64,000 nucleotides of DNA, taken from NCBI GenBank assembly GCA_018003015.1, contig JAGNEZ010000002.1, positions 124,001 to 188,000 of the forward strand, in the 5' to 3' direction. Shown here piece by piece: positions 34,619 to 44,598 of the stretch. A model generated the notes under the pieces. It did no database searches. It saw nothing but the letters and a program-made list of their open reading frames with translations, and was not told the origin of the DNA. Every line of letters starts with the position of its first letter. Position 1 is the stretch's first letter. The stretch comes from Phycisphaerae bacterium (GTDB lineage Bacteria > Planctomycetota > Phycisphaerae > UBA1845 > PWPN01). A program made the position numbers and the translations under genes.

Positions 34619-35773
34619 TCACACGGAACGGTCGAACTCGCCCAACTGAAGCGGGTAGCGGCCATGCTCCCTGACCAACTGAACCATGTAGTCATAACTG
34701 GCAAAATCCACGTTCTCCGGGATCGAGTGGTCCGACTGAATAACGTAACCGCCACCCTTGGCCGCGTTCAGCTTCGTGAGAACCTCACGGCGGATCCGGC
34801 ATGGGTCGTTGGTGGCCAGCACCCGGGCGTCGATATTGCCGTTGAATGACCACCGCTGCCCATACTTCCGCTTGAGCTCGACCACGTCCAGCCCGGCCTT
34901 GGCTTCAAGCGGGTTGTACGCGTCCACCCCGGCCTCAATCATGTCCTCGTAGATGCCCGATGCATTGCCGCAGCCATGGTAAATCGCTTTAAGCCCCGCG
35001 GAGTGGATCACGTCGCAGATCCGCTTGAGCTGGGGTTTGTACACCTCGCGCCAGTACCTCGGCGAGAAGAACATGCCCTTGACGTAGGCCACGTCACCCC
35101 AGATGTACAGGCCGGCGAGCCGCTCGCCCCCAACCGCGATCTGGGCCTCGGCGATGCCCACCACGAAGTCCCCAAGCCGCTCAATGAACCGGGCAATCCG
35201 GCCAGGCTCCTCCCCCATCTTCAGGAGCGCGTTCTCCGTTCCGATGATCCGCCAGAGCATCTCGTGGGGCTCGCAGACGCTCCCAAATACGCAGAAATCG
35301 CCGGCGTACGCGTCAATGCGGTCGATCCAGGCCGGCAGGCCCAGGTTCAGAGCATCACCCACCGCGTTGATCTGGTCGTCGATCGCCACGCTGAAGCGGC
35401 GCTCGTCCCGCGGGTCATCGAATCGCAGGGCGTCGATCTCCTCGAAGGTCTTCGTCTCAAAATCACGGTACGCAGGCATGGGGCAGCACGAGCGGAGCTC
35501 GATCGTCGCTCCAAAGCCGGTCTTGACCACCTTGCGGTCCTCGCCATCCTCCACGACGCGAACACCCTCGATGTGCGGGTCCATGTTGGGATTGATGACC
35601 ACCATGTCCAGGTCCCAGTATCGGTAAGGGTCGAAGTTGTGCGGCAGGTGGTTCTCGCGCTTGGCCCGGCGGATGAAGTTGGTCCAGAAAAACTCCCCAA
35701 TGGGCACCCGGTCGGGTTGCCGGCGACTGAGTGCGGTGATCACTCGCTGACTCTTGGCGTTGGCTTTGCCCAC
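34619..35773 (-). CDS. uroporphyrinogen decarboxylase-family protein 2
   Basis: 384 residues. It begins with SQRVITALSRRQPDRVPIGEFFW and holds YHGCGNASGIYEDMIEAG, the HxCG motif in the barrel. The later region (YGQRWSFNGNIDARVL, GGGYVIQSDHSIPENV) matches the same family. A second Cys after HxCG is not evident, unlike the paralogue at 31594. I chose GTG 35773, nine bases after GAGG; upstream ATGs have no ribosome site. It is transcribed divergently from a third paralogue at 35920. Confidence 0.8.
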   Translation of the reverse strand: MGKANAKSQRVITALSRRQPDRVPIGEFFWTNFIRRAKRENHLPHNFDPYRYWDLDMVVINPNMDPHIEGVRVVEDGEDRKVVKTGFGATIELRSCCPMPAYRDFETKTFEEIDALRFDDPRDERRFSVAIDDQINAVGDALNLGLPAWIDRIDAYAGDFCVFGSVCEPHEMLWRIIGTENALLKMGEEPGRIARFIERLGDFVVGIAEAQIAVGGERLAGLYIWGDVAYVKGMFFSPRYWREVYKPQLKRICDVIHSAGLKAIYHGCGNASGIYEDMIEAGVDAYNPLEAKAGLDVVELKRKYGQRWSFNGNIDARVLATNDPCRIRREVLTKLNAAKGGGYVIQSDHSIPENVDFASYDYMVQLVREHGRYPLQLGEFDRSV

Positions 35774-35863
35774 GGAAGAAATCCTCGCTGCAAGACCTGA
35801 TCTCCTGATGCGGAACACGGTAGTCATGACCACGCGAGCCCGCAAGGGGGCAGTCCCGGCCGG

Positions 35864-35881
35864 CCACGGCCGTGGTATACT
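35864..35881 (+). promoter_or_regulatory. palindrome abutting a -10-like box before UroD-like gene 3
   Basis: CCACGGCCGTGG (35864-35875) is a perfect 12-base palindrome directly followed by TATACT (35876-35881). No good -35 box is present, which suggests an activator or repressor site. It lies in the 146-base gap between two divergent UroD-like genes. Confidence 0.35.
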
Positions 35882-35919
35882 CGAGGCCGGCGCGACCCGG
35901 CCTTTCAAGGAGAACCACG

Positions 35920-37041
35920 ATGACCTCCAAGGAACGAATGATGCGAGCCCTGGCGCGTGAGAAGCCCGACCGCCTTCCCGTCACCGTTCATCAGTGGCAG
36001 CCCTATCACCTGAACACCTATATGGACGGGATAGACGCCCTGGCCGCTCTCCGGGCGACCGGCATGGACGCCGCCATTCAGTACTTCGAGACCATGGGCC
36101 AGTTCTGGGTGCCCGAGTCCACCGCAACCGCCGGTGTGCCCAACTGGCGCGACGAGGCGACAGTCGTCGACGCTGATCCCCTCCACTGCGTGGTTCACCA
36201 TACCATCGCCACGCCCGGCGGCCGGCTTTCCTACAAGACCGAGGGCAACCTGATCACGACCTGGATCACCGAGTACCTCATCAAACACCCGGAGGACGTG
36301 GATCTGATCCAACGCTACATGCCCATCGCCCGTCTGGATCGTCAGAAAGTGGCGGCCGCCTACGACGCCGTCGGTGACGCCGGCGTCCTTCGAGGCTTCG
36401 TCTGGGGTGACCAGGCCGGCTGCTGGCAGCACGCGTGCTGCCTCATGGATGTGCAAGAACTCATTTTCGCCGCCCACGACGACCCCCCTTGGGTCCATCG
36501 CCTGATGAGCGTCCTCCTCGAAAAGAAGCTCCGATTCATCGAGGAATCGCTCCGCGGGGCTAGGTTCGATCTCATCGAGACCGGCGGCGGGGCAGGCAGC
36601 GACACCGTTATTTCCCCGGCCATGCATCGCGAGTTCTGCCTGCCGTACGACCGGCGCATGCATCAGGCCCTGCACGACGCCGGTCATCGGGTGAGCTACC
36701 ACACCTGCGGCGGGATGATGCACATTCTCGACCAGATCGTGGCCAACGGGACCGATGCCTCCGAGACGCTCTCACCGCCTGGCGTCGGCGGAAACATCTC
36801 CGATCCCGGCAAGGTCCGGCAAGCCTTCGCCGGCAAGGTCGCGATGATCGGCGGCATGGATCAGTTCAACGTCCTGACCCGCGGCACGGCCAACCAGATC
36901 CGGGCCGAGGTCCGGCGTCTCTTCGAGGGCTTCGGCCGCGACGGCGGCTACATCCTCTCCGTGGCCGACCATTTCTTCGAAACACCGGTCGAGAACCTGC
37001 GGGTCTACTCCCAAGCCGCTCGAGAATGCGCGTACGACTAA
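35920..37041 (+). CDS. uroporphyrinogen decarboxylase-family protein 3
   Basis: 373 residues. It begins TSKERMMRALAREKPDRLPV and contains SYHTCGGMMHILDQI (HxCG), ETGGGAGSDTVISPAMH and GGMDQFNVLTRGT. The fold and motifs match the family, but substrate residues of true HemE cannot be matched with confidence. ATG 35920 follows AAGGAG by about seven bases. It diverges from paralogue 2, so the pair may share control from the gap between them. Confidence 0.82.
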   Translation: MTSKERMMRALAREKPDRLPVTVHQWQPYHLNTYMDGIDALAALRATGMDAAIQYFETMGQFWVPESTATAGVPNWRDEATVVDADPLHCVVHHTIATPGGRLSYKTEGNLITTWITEYLIKHPEDVDLIQRYMPIARLDRQKVAAAYDAVGDAGVLRGFVWGDQAGCWQHACCLMDVQELIFAAHDDPPWVHRLMSVLLEKKLRFIEESLRGARFDLIETGGGAGSDTVISPAMHREFCLPYDRRMHQALHDAGHRVSYHTCGGMMHILDQIVANGTDASETLSPPGVGGNISDPGKVRQAFAGKVAMIGGMDQFNVLTRGTANQIRAEVRRLFEGFGRDGGYILSVADHFFETPVENLRVYSQAARECAYD

Positions 37042-37192
37042 CGGCGAAACCTCAGAGACGGAGTGGCGCGACGCAACCGTATCGAGATCCTCCTCCCTCG
37101 ATCGGCCAGCCCACCCTTTCTCGACAAGGGAGTCGACCGCGACGACATGGCCCGGCCGACTCAGTGCCGGACACAAGGGCGGTCTCCTGGGT

Positions 37193-37324
37193 GTGGCCGC
37201 CCTGGTCGCCTTGCTCTATACCGGGGTCATCTTCAATCACGAGGCGTGGATCCACCGCTTTGGGCACAACGAAACCGCTCTGGCGATCGAAAAACGCCTG
37301 CATCGGGCGGGGCAGACGATGTGA
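37193..37324 (+). CDS. possible small membrane protein lacking a normal start
   Basis: The frame that ends at 37324 reads as a plausible membrane protein. From about 37166 it has Ala-Gly-His-Lys-Gly-Gly-Leu-Leu-Gly, then a hydrophobic helix (VAALVALLYTGVIF), then NHEAWIHRFGHNETALAIEK and a short tail. No ATG, GTG or TTG occurs in frame between the previous gene's stop and GTG 37193, which lies inside the helix. Either a weak GTG or CTG start is used or the N-terminus has been lost. The family is not recognised. Confidence 0.3.
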   Translation: MAALVALLYTGVIFNHEAWIHRFGHNETALAIEKRLHRAGQTM

Positions 37325-37411
37325 TCCTGCCGGCTCAGGCAGACTGATCGTGGCGACGGAACATCATGTAGACAATGAGATTAGGAACGCCTCGGCTTCG
37401 ATCCAGGACCA

Positions 37412-37441
37412 TTGGCGGCAAACAAACTCACAGGGTATAAT
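37412..37441 (+). promoter_or_regulatory. sigma70-type promoter for the lysozyme-like gene
   Basis: TTGGCG (37412-37417) is followed after 18 bases by a perfect TATAAT (37436-37441). The start point near 37448 gives a leader of about 100 bases. Confidence 0.6.
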
Positions 37442-37547
37442 CCCCTGCACTACTCCGAGAGTCCTCGGATGCCGCCAAGGAAGCACGGATGCTGACTGGA
37501 GCCGCGAAGGTGCGAAATGGTGAGGGATCGACGAGAGGTTCCCAACA

Positions 37548-37952
37548 ATGCGCCCCGCATGGCTGCTTTCACTGTCCGCCTTCTGCTTCGGTCTCTGCTC
37601 CCTGACCGCGACCGCCGACCTGCGCTCATTCCTCGACGCCGTTGCCCAGGTCGAAACCGGAGGCTCCGCGAATCCCGCCTTCGCCCGCGGCGACAGCGGC
37701 CGGTCGCTGGGACCCTATCAGATCAGCTGGAAGTACTGGAAGGATAGCGGGGTGAAAGGCAGCTACCGTTGGGTCACGAACAAGGCCTACGCCGAACAGG
37801 TGATGCTCGCCTACTGGCGGAAACACTGCCCCCAGGCCCTTGCCCGTCGGGATTACAGGACCCTGGCCCGAATCCACAACGGTGGCCCGAACGGCACTCG
37901 CGAGCAGAAAACCTGCGCTTACTGGCAACGCGTGCGCCAAGCCATGCGCTAG
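37548..37952 (+). CDS. i-type lysozyme-like (destabilase family) secreted protein
   Basis: 134 residues. A signal peptide spans about 1-23. The mature part lines up with animal i-type lysozymes: VETGG with Glu36 where those have the catalytic Glu, RGDSGRSLGPYQI with Asp49 in the catalytic Asp position and the GPYQI strand, a YW pair, then ARIHNGGPNG and YWQRVRQAM at the end. Most of the disulfide cysteines of the animal enzymes are missing. It probably cuts peptidoglycan outside the cytoplasm, either the cell's own wall or that of prey. Transcribed from its own promoter; a pseudouridine synthase gene follows after 38 bases. Confidence 0.72.
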   Translation: MRPAWLLSLSAFCFGLCSLTATADLRSFLDAVAQVETGGSANPAFARGDSGRSLGPYQISWKYWKDSGVKGSYRWVTNKAYAEQVMLAYWRKHCPQALARRDYRTLARIHNGGPNGTREQKTCAYWQRVRQAMR

Positions 37953-37990
37953 CCAATGCAATCAACCTCGATTTGTGGTACAAGCTCGCC

Positions 37991-38872
37991 ATGGCTCTTG
38001 AACGCTTGCAGAAGGTCCTCGCCACCGCCGGTCTCGCTTCGCGCCGCGAGTGCGAGGAGATGATCCTCGACGGCCGGGTCGCAGTGAACGGCAAGCAGGT
38101 CTCCACCCTGCCGGCGCTCGCCGATCCCCAGTCCGATCGAATCACCGTGGACGGACAGCTACTTCGCGCCCCTCGCAAGGTCTACTTCATGCTCCATAAA
38201 CCCAAGGGCGTGCACTGCACAAACGATGATCCGCAGGGCCGAACTCGGGCGATCGATTTGCTCCCCCGCATCCCCGAACGCGTGTTCCCCGTCGGCCGGC
38301 TCGACGCAGACAGCACCGGCCTGCTGCTCCTGACCAACGACGGCGAATTGGCCCAGCGAATGACGCATCCGCGATTCGGCGTGCCCAAGACCTACCGCAT
38401 CCATCTGCCCGGTCTCGTGGGCAACAATGAGATCGCCCGCTTGCTGAAAGGCGTCTGGCTCCACGAAGGCAAGGCCCATGTCTCCGAGGCGAGCATCGTT
38501 CACGCCGGACGCGACGGCAGCATGATCGAAGTCACGCTTCGCGAGGGACGTAACCGCGAGATTCGCCGGGTGATGGCCAAACTGGGCTTCAAGGTCCGCA
38601 AGCTGGTCCGAATTCGCATCGGGCCACTGTCGCTGAGCGGCCTGCCAATCGGTGCATCCCGGCCGCTGAGCCCCGACGAGGTCAAATCGCTGCGCCACTA
38701 CCGACCGCCAGCACCCAGGAAGAAGCCCGCGGCCGAAACGGGGAATTCGAAGATGGAAAAAAGTGTTAAAAAGAGCACGGAGCGCAAGACCACGCCCGCG
38801 GCTCAACCCGACAGGAATACCCGCCGCATCGCCGCCGCCCCCGACGGGACCACGATCCTTCGCCGTCGGTGA
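37991..38872 (+). CDS. RsuA/RluB-family pseudouridine synthase
   Basis: 293 residues. An S4 RNA-binding domain (RLQKVLATAGLASRRECEEMI, 5-25) precedes the synthase domain with the catalytic Asp in VGRLDADSTGLLLLTNDG, and KTYRIHL and GRNREIRRVM motifs. It modifies uridine in ribosomal RNA. The last 60 residues form a Lys/Arg-rich tail (KKPAAETGNSKMEKSVKK) that is common in RluB. It could be RluB, RluE/F or RsuA. ATG 37991 matches the usual N-terminus; longer frames lie in the preceding gene. Confidence 0.9.
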   Translation: MALERLQKVLATAGLASRRECEEMILDGRVAVNGKQVSTLPALADPQSDRITVDGQLLRAPRKVYFMLHKPKGVHCTNDDPQGRTRAIDLLPRIPERVFPVGRLDADSTGLLLLTNDGELAQRMTHPRFGVPKTYRIHLPGLVGNNEIARLLKGVWLHEGKAHVSEASIVHAGRDGSMIEVTLREGRNREIRRVMAKLGFKVRKLVRIRIGPLSLSGLPIGASRPLSPDEVKSLRHYRPPAPRKKPAAETGNSKMEKSVKKSTERKTTPAAQPDRNTRRIAAAPDGTTILRRR

Positions 38873-38896
38873 TCGACGCCGCGGCAGCCAATGACC

Positions 38897-40207
38897 TCAG
38901 AATCGCCCGAACAGATCGTGGTCCGGCCATTGGGTGACCCGATCGGCCGCTTCATGAAGCAGGCCGTCGATGGCTTCGCTGGACGGCATGGACTTGCCTT
39001 CCGATCGCTGATTGAAGAGCGCCACCCAGCTCAAGCCATCCCAACGCCGCACCAGCACGGTAAAAGTGCCCGGCAGGCTGCCGTTGTGCCAGGTGTTCAT
39101 CCGGCCCGCACCCACGATGCGGACCGACCATCCCAACGCGTAGAAGCGCTGATCGCTGTCCGGCACGCCGGGTGGCCGCTTCCACATCTCCTCCAACGAG
39201 GCCGCCGACAGCAGAGGACGCTTGCCCTTCGGATCCAGGGCCGCACTGAACCGGGCCAGGTCGACGGCCGACGCGATCCATCCGCCGTGAGCGTCCATCG
39301 TGTGGAGGTTGAAGCCACCGTAGGTCTCGGGGACCTTTGCCGGCGGGTCCGCTCCCATCACGCTGTCCTCCTGGCTGTTCGAGGGATCCACGTATTCGAC
39401 CTCGCCGGGGAAACGCTGAGCAGGCAACGAGTGCCCGACGCGCATGCCGCCGGCCCCGACGGGAGCCAGCACACGCTCGCGAATGCAGTCCTCATAGGTC
39501 AGACCGGTGACCTTCTCGATGATCCGGCCCAGGATGCAGTAGCCAAAGTTCGAGTACGCGTACTGTGTGCCCGGATCGAACTGGAGGGGCTGGGTGGCCA
39601 TGTAGTCGATGACCATTTGCGGCACGGTCGGCAGGGGACGCCCCAGCGCCTTGGCGATGATCTGGTCGCGGAACATGGGATCAAAGGCCTTGTCACGGTC
39701 CCATCCGCCACGGTGAGTCAGCAGGTGCCGCACCGTGACCTGCGCGATTCGCTTGTCCTTCCAGCGGCTGACGTCGAGGAGCTCGCCGATCGGCTGATCA
39801 AGACGGAGCTTGCCCTGCTCGACAAGTTGAAGCATGCCGACGGCGGTGATCGGCTTGGAAATACTGGCGATCCGGAACATCGCGGTCGGCGGGACAGGCG
39901 GCTTTCCCTCAGGCGCCCACCTGTACCCGCGAGCCAGAACAAGCCGCCCGTGTCGCAGGACCGCCAGACTGCCGGCGGGGATGTTGCGATCCTTCATGTA
40001 GCTGGCCATGACCTCGTCGAAGGCGCTGAGCCCGGCAACCTCAGGACCGGTCTGCGTCCAGACACGAACCGGTCCGGACGACGGCTGGCTCGAGGGATGC
40101 GCCCCGGAGTCACGCGCACGGTCTCCAACGGAAACACAGGCAAGCGACATGAGACACGGGATCGTGGAAAGGAGGATGATCGGTCCGACTGCACGTCGAT
40201 GGTTCAA
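38897..40207 (-). CDS. beta-lactamase-fold serine hydrolase
   Basis: 436 residues. A signal peptide (IILLSTIPCLMSLA) may carry a non-ideal lipoprotein Cys. The penicillin-binding fold motifs are SISK (catalytic Ser and Lys), YSNFGY (YxN) and WHNGSLPG near the C-terminus. Such class C-like proteins include peptidases and esterases; resistance to beta-lactams cannot be inferred. I chose TTG 40207, eight bases after AGGAG; GTG 40216 overlaps that site. It stands 210 bases downstream of xylA, on the same strand. Confidence 0.82.
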   Translation of the reverse strand: MNHRRAVGPIILLSTIPCLMSLACVSVGDRARDSGAHPSSQPSSGPVRVWTQTGPEVAGLSAFDEVMASYMKDRNIPAGSLAVLRHGRLVLARGYRWAPEGKPPVPPTAMFRIASISKPITAVGMLQLVEQGKLRLDQPIGELLDVSRWKDKRIAQVTVRHLLTHRGGWDRDKAFDPMFRDQIIAKALGRPLPTVPQMVIDYMATQPLQFDPGTQYAYSNFGYCILGRIIEKVTGLTYEDCIRERVLAPVGAGGMRVGHSLPAQRFPGEVEYVDPSNSQEDSVMGADPPAKVPETYGGFNLHTMDAHGGWIASAVDLARFSAALDPKGKRPLLSAASLEEMWKRPPGVPDSDQRFYALGWSVRIVGAGRMNTWHNGSLPGTFTVLVRRWDGLSWVALFNQRSEGKSMPSSEAIDGLLHEAADRVTQWPDHDLFGRF

Positions 40208-40417
40208 CTGTTGCACTCCTGTCCGTGATCCCGGTCGTCGTCCCCCAATGGGAATCCCCGCCTTGCCGGCGAGACCATCATAGCAGCCGCTCGCAGGAGG
40301 GAGCAGGGGGCGGGACGCATCGATCCCCGGTGGCCAGGAACAAGCGAGTGTGGCTGATGCTCGCCACCCTCCCCGCCGATCATGGGAACCTTCGCTCGAA
40401 GGCGTGCTCGACACCCC

Positions 40418-41731
<1,314 letters not shown>

Positions 41732-41883
41732 GGTCGTTCACTCCTTCTGTTCGATAACCCGGCGCGGTCGTGGCCAGTCCGGTCGCACGGACACGGCTGA
41801 ACATGCGGCGTTGCCTTCCAGCACCGCTCGACGGCTTGTTGTAATCGCACCAGGGGAGACGGTCAATCGGATCGGAGGAGTCG

Positions 41884-42579
41884 TCACGCACCCACGGGCT
41901 CGAGGAACAGCGGGTCGGCCATGCCGGCCTTGCTGAAGCCCAGCGCCCTATTGACACAACCAAGGCAGCGGCCACAGGGCTTGGCCCCGCTCGCGTAACA
42001 ACTCCAGGTCAACGCGTAGGGGACCTCGCACTTGAGCCCCAGCCGCACGATCTCGGCGCGGCTGAGATCAACCAGCGGAGCATCCACCAGGATGTCCTGC
42101 TTGGCCGGGAAGGCGTAACGCAGGGTCAGATTGAAGGCTTGGACGAACTCACGCCGGTAGTCGGGATACAGCTGGGCTAGCGTGGGGCCTGTGCCGCCCG
42201 GGCCCTCGCTGATTCCTACGAAGATCCGGCGGGCCTTGATCGCCCCGGCCCAGGCGGCGGCCAGACCGAGCATCGAGGGTAACACGCCGGGCGCGAAGGT
42301 CGACGGCGTCTCCTGGCTGAGCGTGTTGGCATCCTCGATGGAAAGCCGCTTGGATACTCGACTGTTGCCGCCAAACGCGGCCATACAGGGTAGCTCCGCC
42401 GCCAGCGTCTTCTCGATACCGAAATGAGCGGAAAGCTGCTCGAAAGCGGCCAGTTCACGGTCCGCGGATCGGTGGTTCCACCCGACATGAAGCAGGACCG
42501 GTTCGTACTGCTCTCGGGCAATGGCGGTAATGACCGCGCTGTTGACACCCCCGCTGACGAGAACCACCGCCCGGTCCAT
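41884..42579 (-). CDS. QueC-like PP-loop enzyme
   Basis: 231 residues. It aligns with 7-cyano-7-deazaguanine synthase: PP-loop VSGGVNSAVITA (8-19), YPDYRREFVQAFN, DAPLVDLSRAEIV, and the four zinc-binding cysteines in SCYASGAKPCGRCLGC. The usual SGGxDS motif reads SGGVNS, with Asn for Asp. The family makes preQ0 for queuosine. No other queuosine genes are near, so it may be a divergent paralogue. ATG 42579 follows AAGGAGG by eight bases; the gene is divergent from the symporter. Confidence 0.8.
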   Translation of the reverse strand: MDRAVVLVSGGVNSAVITAIAREQYEPVLLHVGWNHRSADRELAAFEQLSAHFGIEKTLAAELPCMAAFGGNSRVSKRLSIEDANTLSQETPSTFAPGVLPSMLGLAAAWAGAIKARRIFVGISEGPGGTGPTLAQLYPDYRREFVQAFNLTLRYAFPAKQDILVDAPLVDLSRAEIVRLGLKCEVPYALTWSCYASGAKPCGRCLGCVNRALGFSKAGMADPLFLEPVGA

Positions 42580-42727
42580 GTACAGAGCCTCCTTACGGTA
42601 ATCGGTTCATCGGCTCGGATACCCGGCGGAATCAGTTTCCCCGGAGGCTGGGCTGGACAAAGCCGGGGTAAGGTCCGAGAATGCGAGGCTGGTCTCAATG
42701 CCGTGCGGAAGGGAGCGTCGGCCGGTC

Positions 42728-44380
42728 ATGCCCATCGCGTTCTCCACAGTCGATTGGTCGATCGTGGCCGTCTACCTGTTGATCGCTACCGTGCCCGGGT
42801 TCCTCTGTCGCAGGTACGTTCGCGGCCAGGAAGACTTCCTCCTGGCCGGGCGGACGCTCAGCGTGTACTTGGCCGTCGCCACGCTGACGGCCACGGAAAT
42901 GGGACTGGTCACCGTCATGTACATGGCCGAGATGGGCTTCCGAAACGGCTTCTCGGGCATGATCCTGGGATTGATCGCCGTGGTAACGTCGGGATTCGTC
43001 GGGCTGACCGGCTTCATGGTCTCCGGCCTGCGAGCCTCGGGCGTGACCACGGTCGCGGAGTACTACGAGAAGCGCTACAGCCGAGGTGTGCGGATCCTCG
43101 GGGGAGTGATCATCGCGACGGCGGGCATCCTGAATTACGGCGTCTTCCTCCGAGTGGAGGCCGATTTCGTCCGGCTGATCACCCAGATGCACGACTTGAC
43201 CCTCTCGGCCGGGTGGCTCGGGGACGCTCCGGTCGTCGTGCCGTCAATCAAGCTGGCCATGGTCATTCTCGTGACCCTCGTCCTGGTCTACACCCTTCTG
43301 GGCGGCATGGTCTCCGTGGTGCTGACCGACTACGTCCAATTCATCGTCCTGTCCGCCGGCATGGCCGCCACGACCTGGTGGGTGCTGACCACGCCATTGG
43401 TCGGCGGGCTCCAGGGAATGGCCGCCGCAGTCAATACCTACCGCCCGGACTATGGAATGAACCCCTTCGTGACCGCTAAGGAGGGAGCGCTCGGCATCGG
43501 CGTGGCCTGGATCATCTGGCAGCTCATGCACTGGACGGCCACGAGCAACTGGCAGACGCAGGCCTTCCGTACCGCGGCGACCGACTCGCCCAGGACGGCG
43601 AGGATCATGTGGGTGCTGACCGGCGTGAACTACTTCGGCCGGGCGATCATCCCCATGCTCTGGGGCGTGGCCGGTCTGGCCTTCGTCGCCGCGAAAGGAG
43701 CCGAGGCAGTGGCCAACGCAGACTCGCTGCAGGCCATGCCCAGCCTGCTGACCCACCTGCCGGCCGGTCTGGTCGGCTTCATGCTGGCCGGCATGCTCGC
43801 GGCCCTGATGTCCACGCACTCCAGCTACCTGCTTGCCTGGAGCGGCGTCCTCACCCAGGATGTGGTTGCGCCGGTCCTCGAGCTCCTTGGCGTCACCCTG
43901 CCCGCGTCCCTGCGAATCTGGATCACCCGGTTCTTCATCCTCTGCCTGGCCGCGTTCCTCCTGTGGTACGGGCTATGGTTCAAGGCCAGCGGGGCAATCT
44001 GGAACTACCTGTCCATGACCGGGACAATGTATCTCTCCGGCGCCGCCGCTCTGGTGGCCTTGGGCCTGTACTGGAAGCGGGCCAATGTGACCGGAGCCTA
44101 CTGTGCCATCCTGGGGGGAGCGTTACCCGGTCTGACCTACCTCACCCTGCGGATGGCCAGCCTGGTCATCGAGCCCGCGATCCGCGATGCCGGGTACGTT
44201 CCGCAAACCGCCATCGCCCGGATGAGCGCCGCCCTGACCGAGACGTGGACCGGGATCCTCAGTTTCCCGCTGGCCGCCCTCGGGATGGTCGTGGGCAGCC
44301 TGTGGGCCGAGGGCCGGCGCGATCAGGCGACCGGGCCCCGGATCGGCACCGGTTCTTTCATGGCGGGAGGTGGGGCATGA
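42728..44380 (+). CDS. sodium:solute symporter (SSS family)
   Basis: 550 residues with about 13-14 hydrophobic helices. The segment opening WSIVAVYLLIATVPGFLCRR and the following RGQEDFLLAGRTLS are typical of the SSS family, as is the YYEKRYSRGVRILGG block. It probably imports a sugar, amino acid or short organic acid with sodium. ATG 42728 lies about 12 bases after GGAAGGGAG; ATG 42698 is possible. The last bases overlap the start of a small membrane protein (ATGA). Confidence 0.88.
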   Translation: MPIAFSTVDWSIVAVYLLIATVPGFLCRRYVRGQEDFLLAGRTLSVYLAVATLTATEMGLVTVMYMAEMGFRNGFSGMILGLIAVVTSGFVGLTGFMVSGLRASGVTTVAEYYEKRYSRGVRILGGVIIATAGILNYGVFLRVEADFVRLITQMHDLTLSAGWLGDAPVVVPSIKLAMVILVTLVLVYTLLGGMVSVVLTDYVQFIVLSAGMAATTWWVLTTPLVGGLQGMAAAVNTYRPDYGMNPFVTAKEGALGIGVAWIIWQLMHWTATSNWQTQAFRTAATDSPRTARIMWVLTGVNYFGRAIIPMLWGVAGLAFVAAKGAEAVANADSLQAMPSLLTHLPAGLVGFMLAGMLAALMSTHSSYLLAWSGVLTQDVVAPVLELLGVTLPASLRIWITRFFILCLAAFLLWYGLWFKASGAIWNYLSMTGTMYLSGAAALVALGLYWKRANVTGAYCAILGGALPGLTYLTLRMASLVIEPAIRDAGYVPQTAIARMSAALTETWTGILSFPLAALGMVVGSLWAEGRRDQATGPRIGTGSFMAGGGA

Positions 44381-44586
44381 GTGGCTGGTTGGATTGCTGG
44401 AAGACCGTCCTGTACCTCGCCATCGTCTCCTACTTCGGGCTTGCGATCGTGGTCTCTATCGGCGGCTTCTTTGACGTGAAGCGCATGTTCAAGCGCCTGG
44501 GTGAGGCGAAGAGTCGGCCCGAGCACGTCACACCGCCGCCCGCCCTGCCGGTTGGCGAAGTTGACCGTTCCCAGGGCCATGCTTGA
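44377..44586 (+). CDS. small accessory membrane protein of the symporter
   Basis: 69 residues. One membrane helix (TVLYLAIVSYFGLAIVVSIG, about 10-29) is followed by FFDVKRMFKRLGE and a Pro-rich tail. Small proteins of this type are often encoded right after SSS symporters. ATG 44377 overlaps the symporter stop and is preceded by GGGAGG. It may stabilise the transporter. Confidence 0.72.
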   Translation: MSGWLDCWKTVLYLAIVSYFGLAIVVSIGGFFDVKRMFKRLGEAKSRPEHVTPPPALPVGEVDRSQGHA

Positions 44587-44598
44587 AACGGATCCCAC

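Larger units (their letters stand above)
37042..37547. other. intergenic region before the lysozyme-like gene
   Basis: This 506-base region holds a possible small membrane protein frame near 37148-37324 and a good promoter at 37412-37441. Other open frames here have biased, Arg-rich composition and look spurious. Confidence 0.5.

Noticed and set aside
37026-37523. 165-codon frame before the lysozyme gene
   Set aside because: Biased Arg/Ser/Pro composition, overlaps the promoter and a more protein-like frame.
38891-40228. A 445-codon plus-strand frame
   Set aside because: Antisense to the beta-lactamase-fold hydrolase, whose catalytic motifs are intact. No domain seen in the plus frame.
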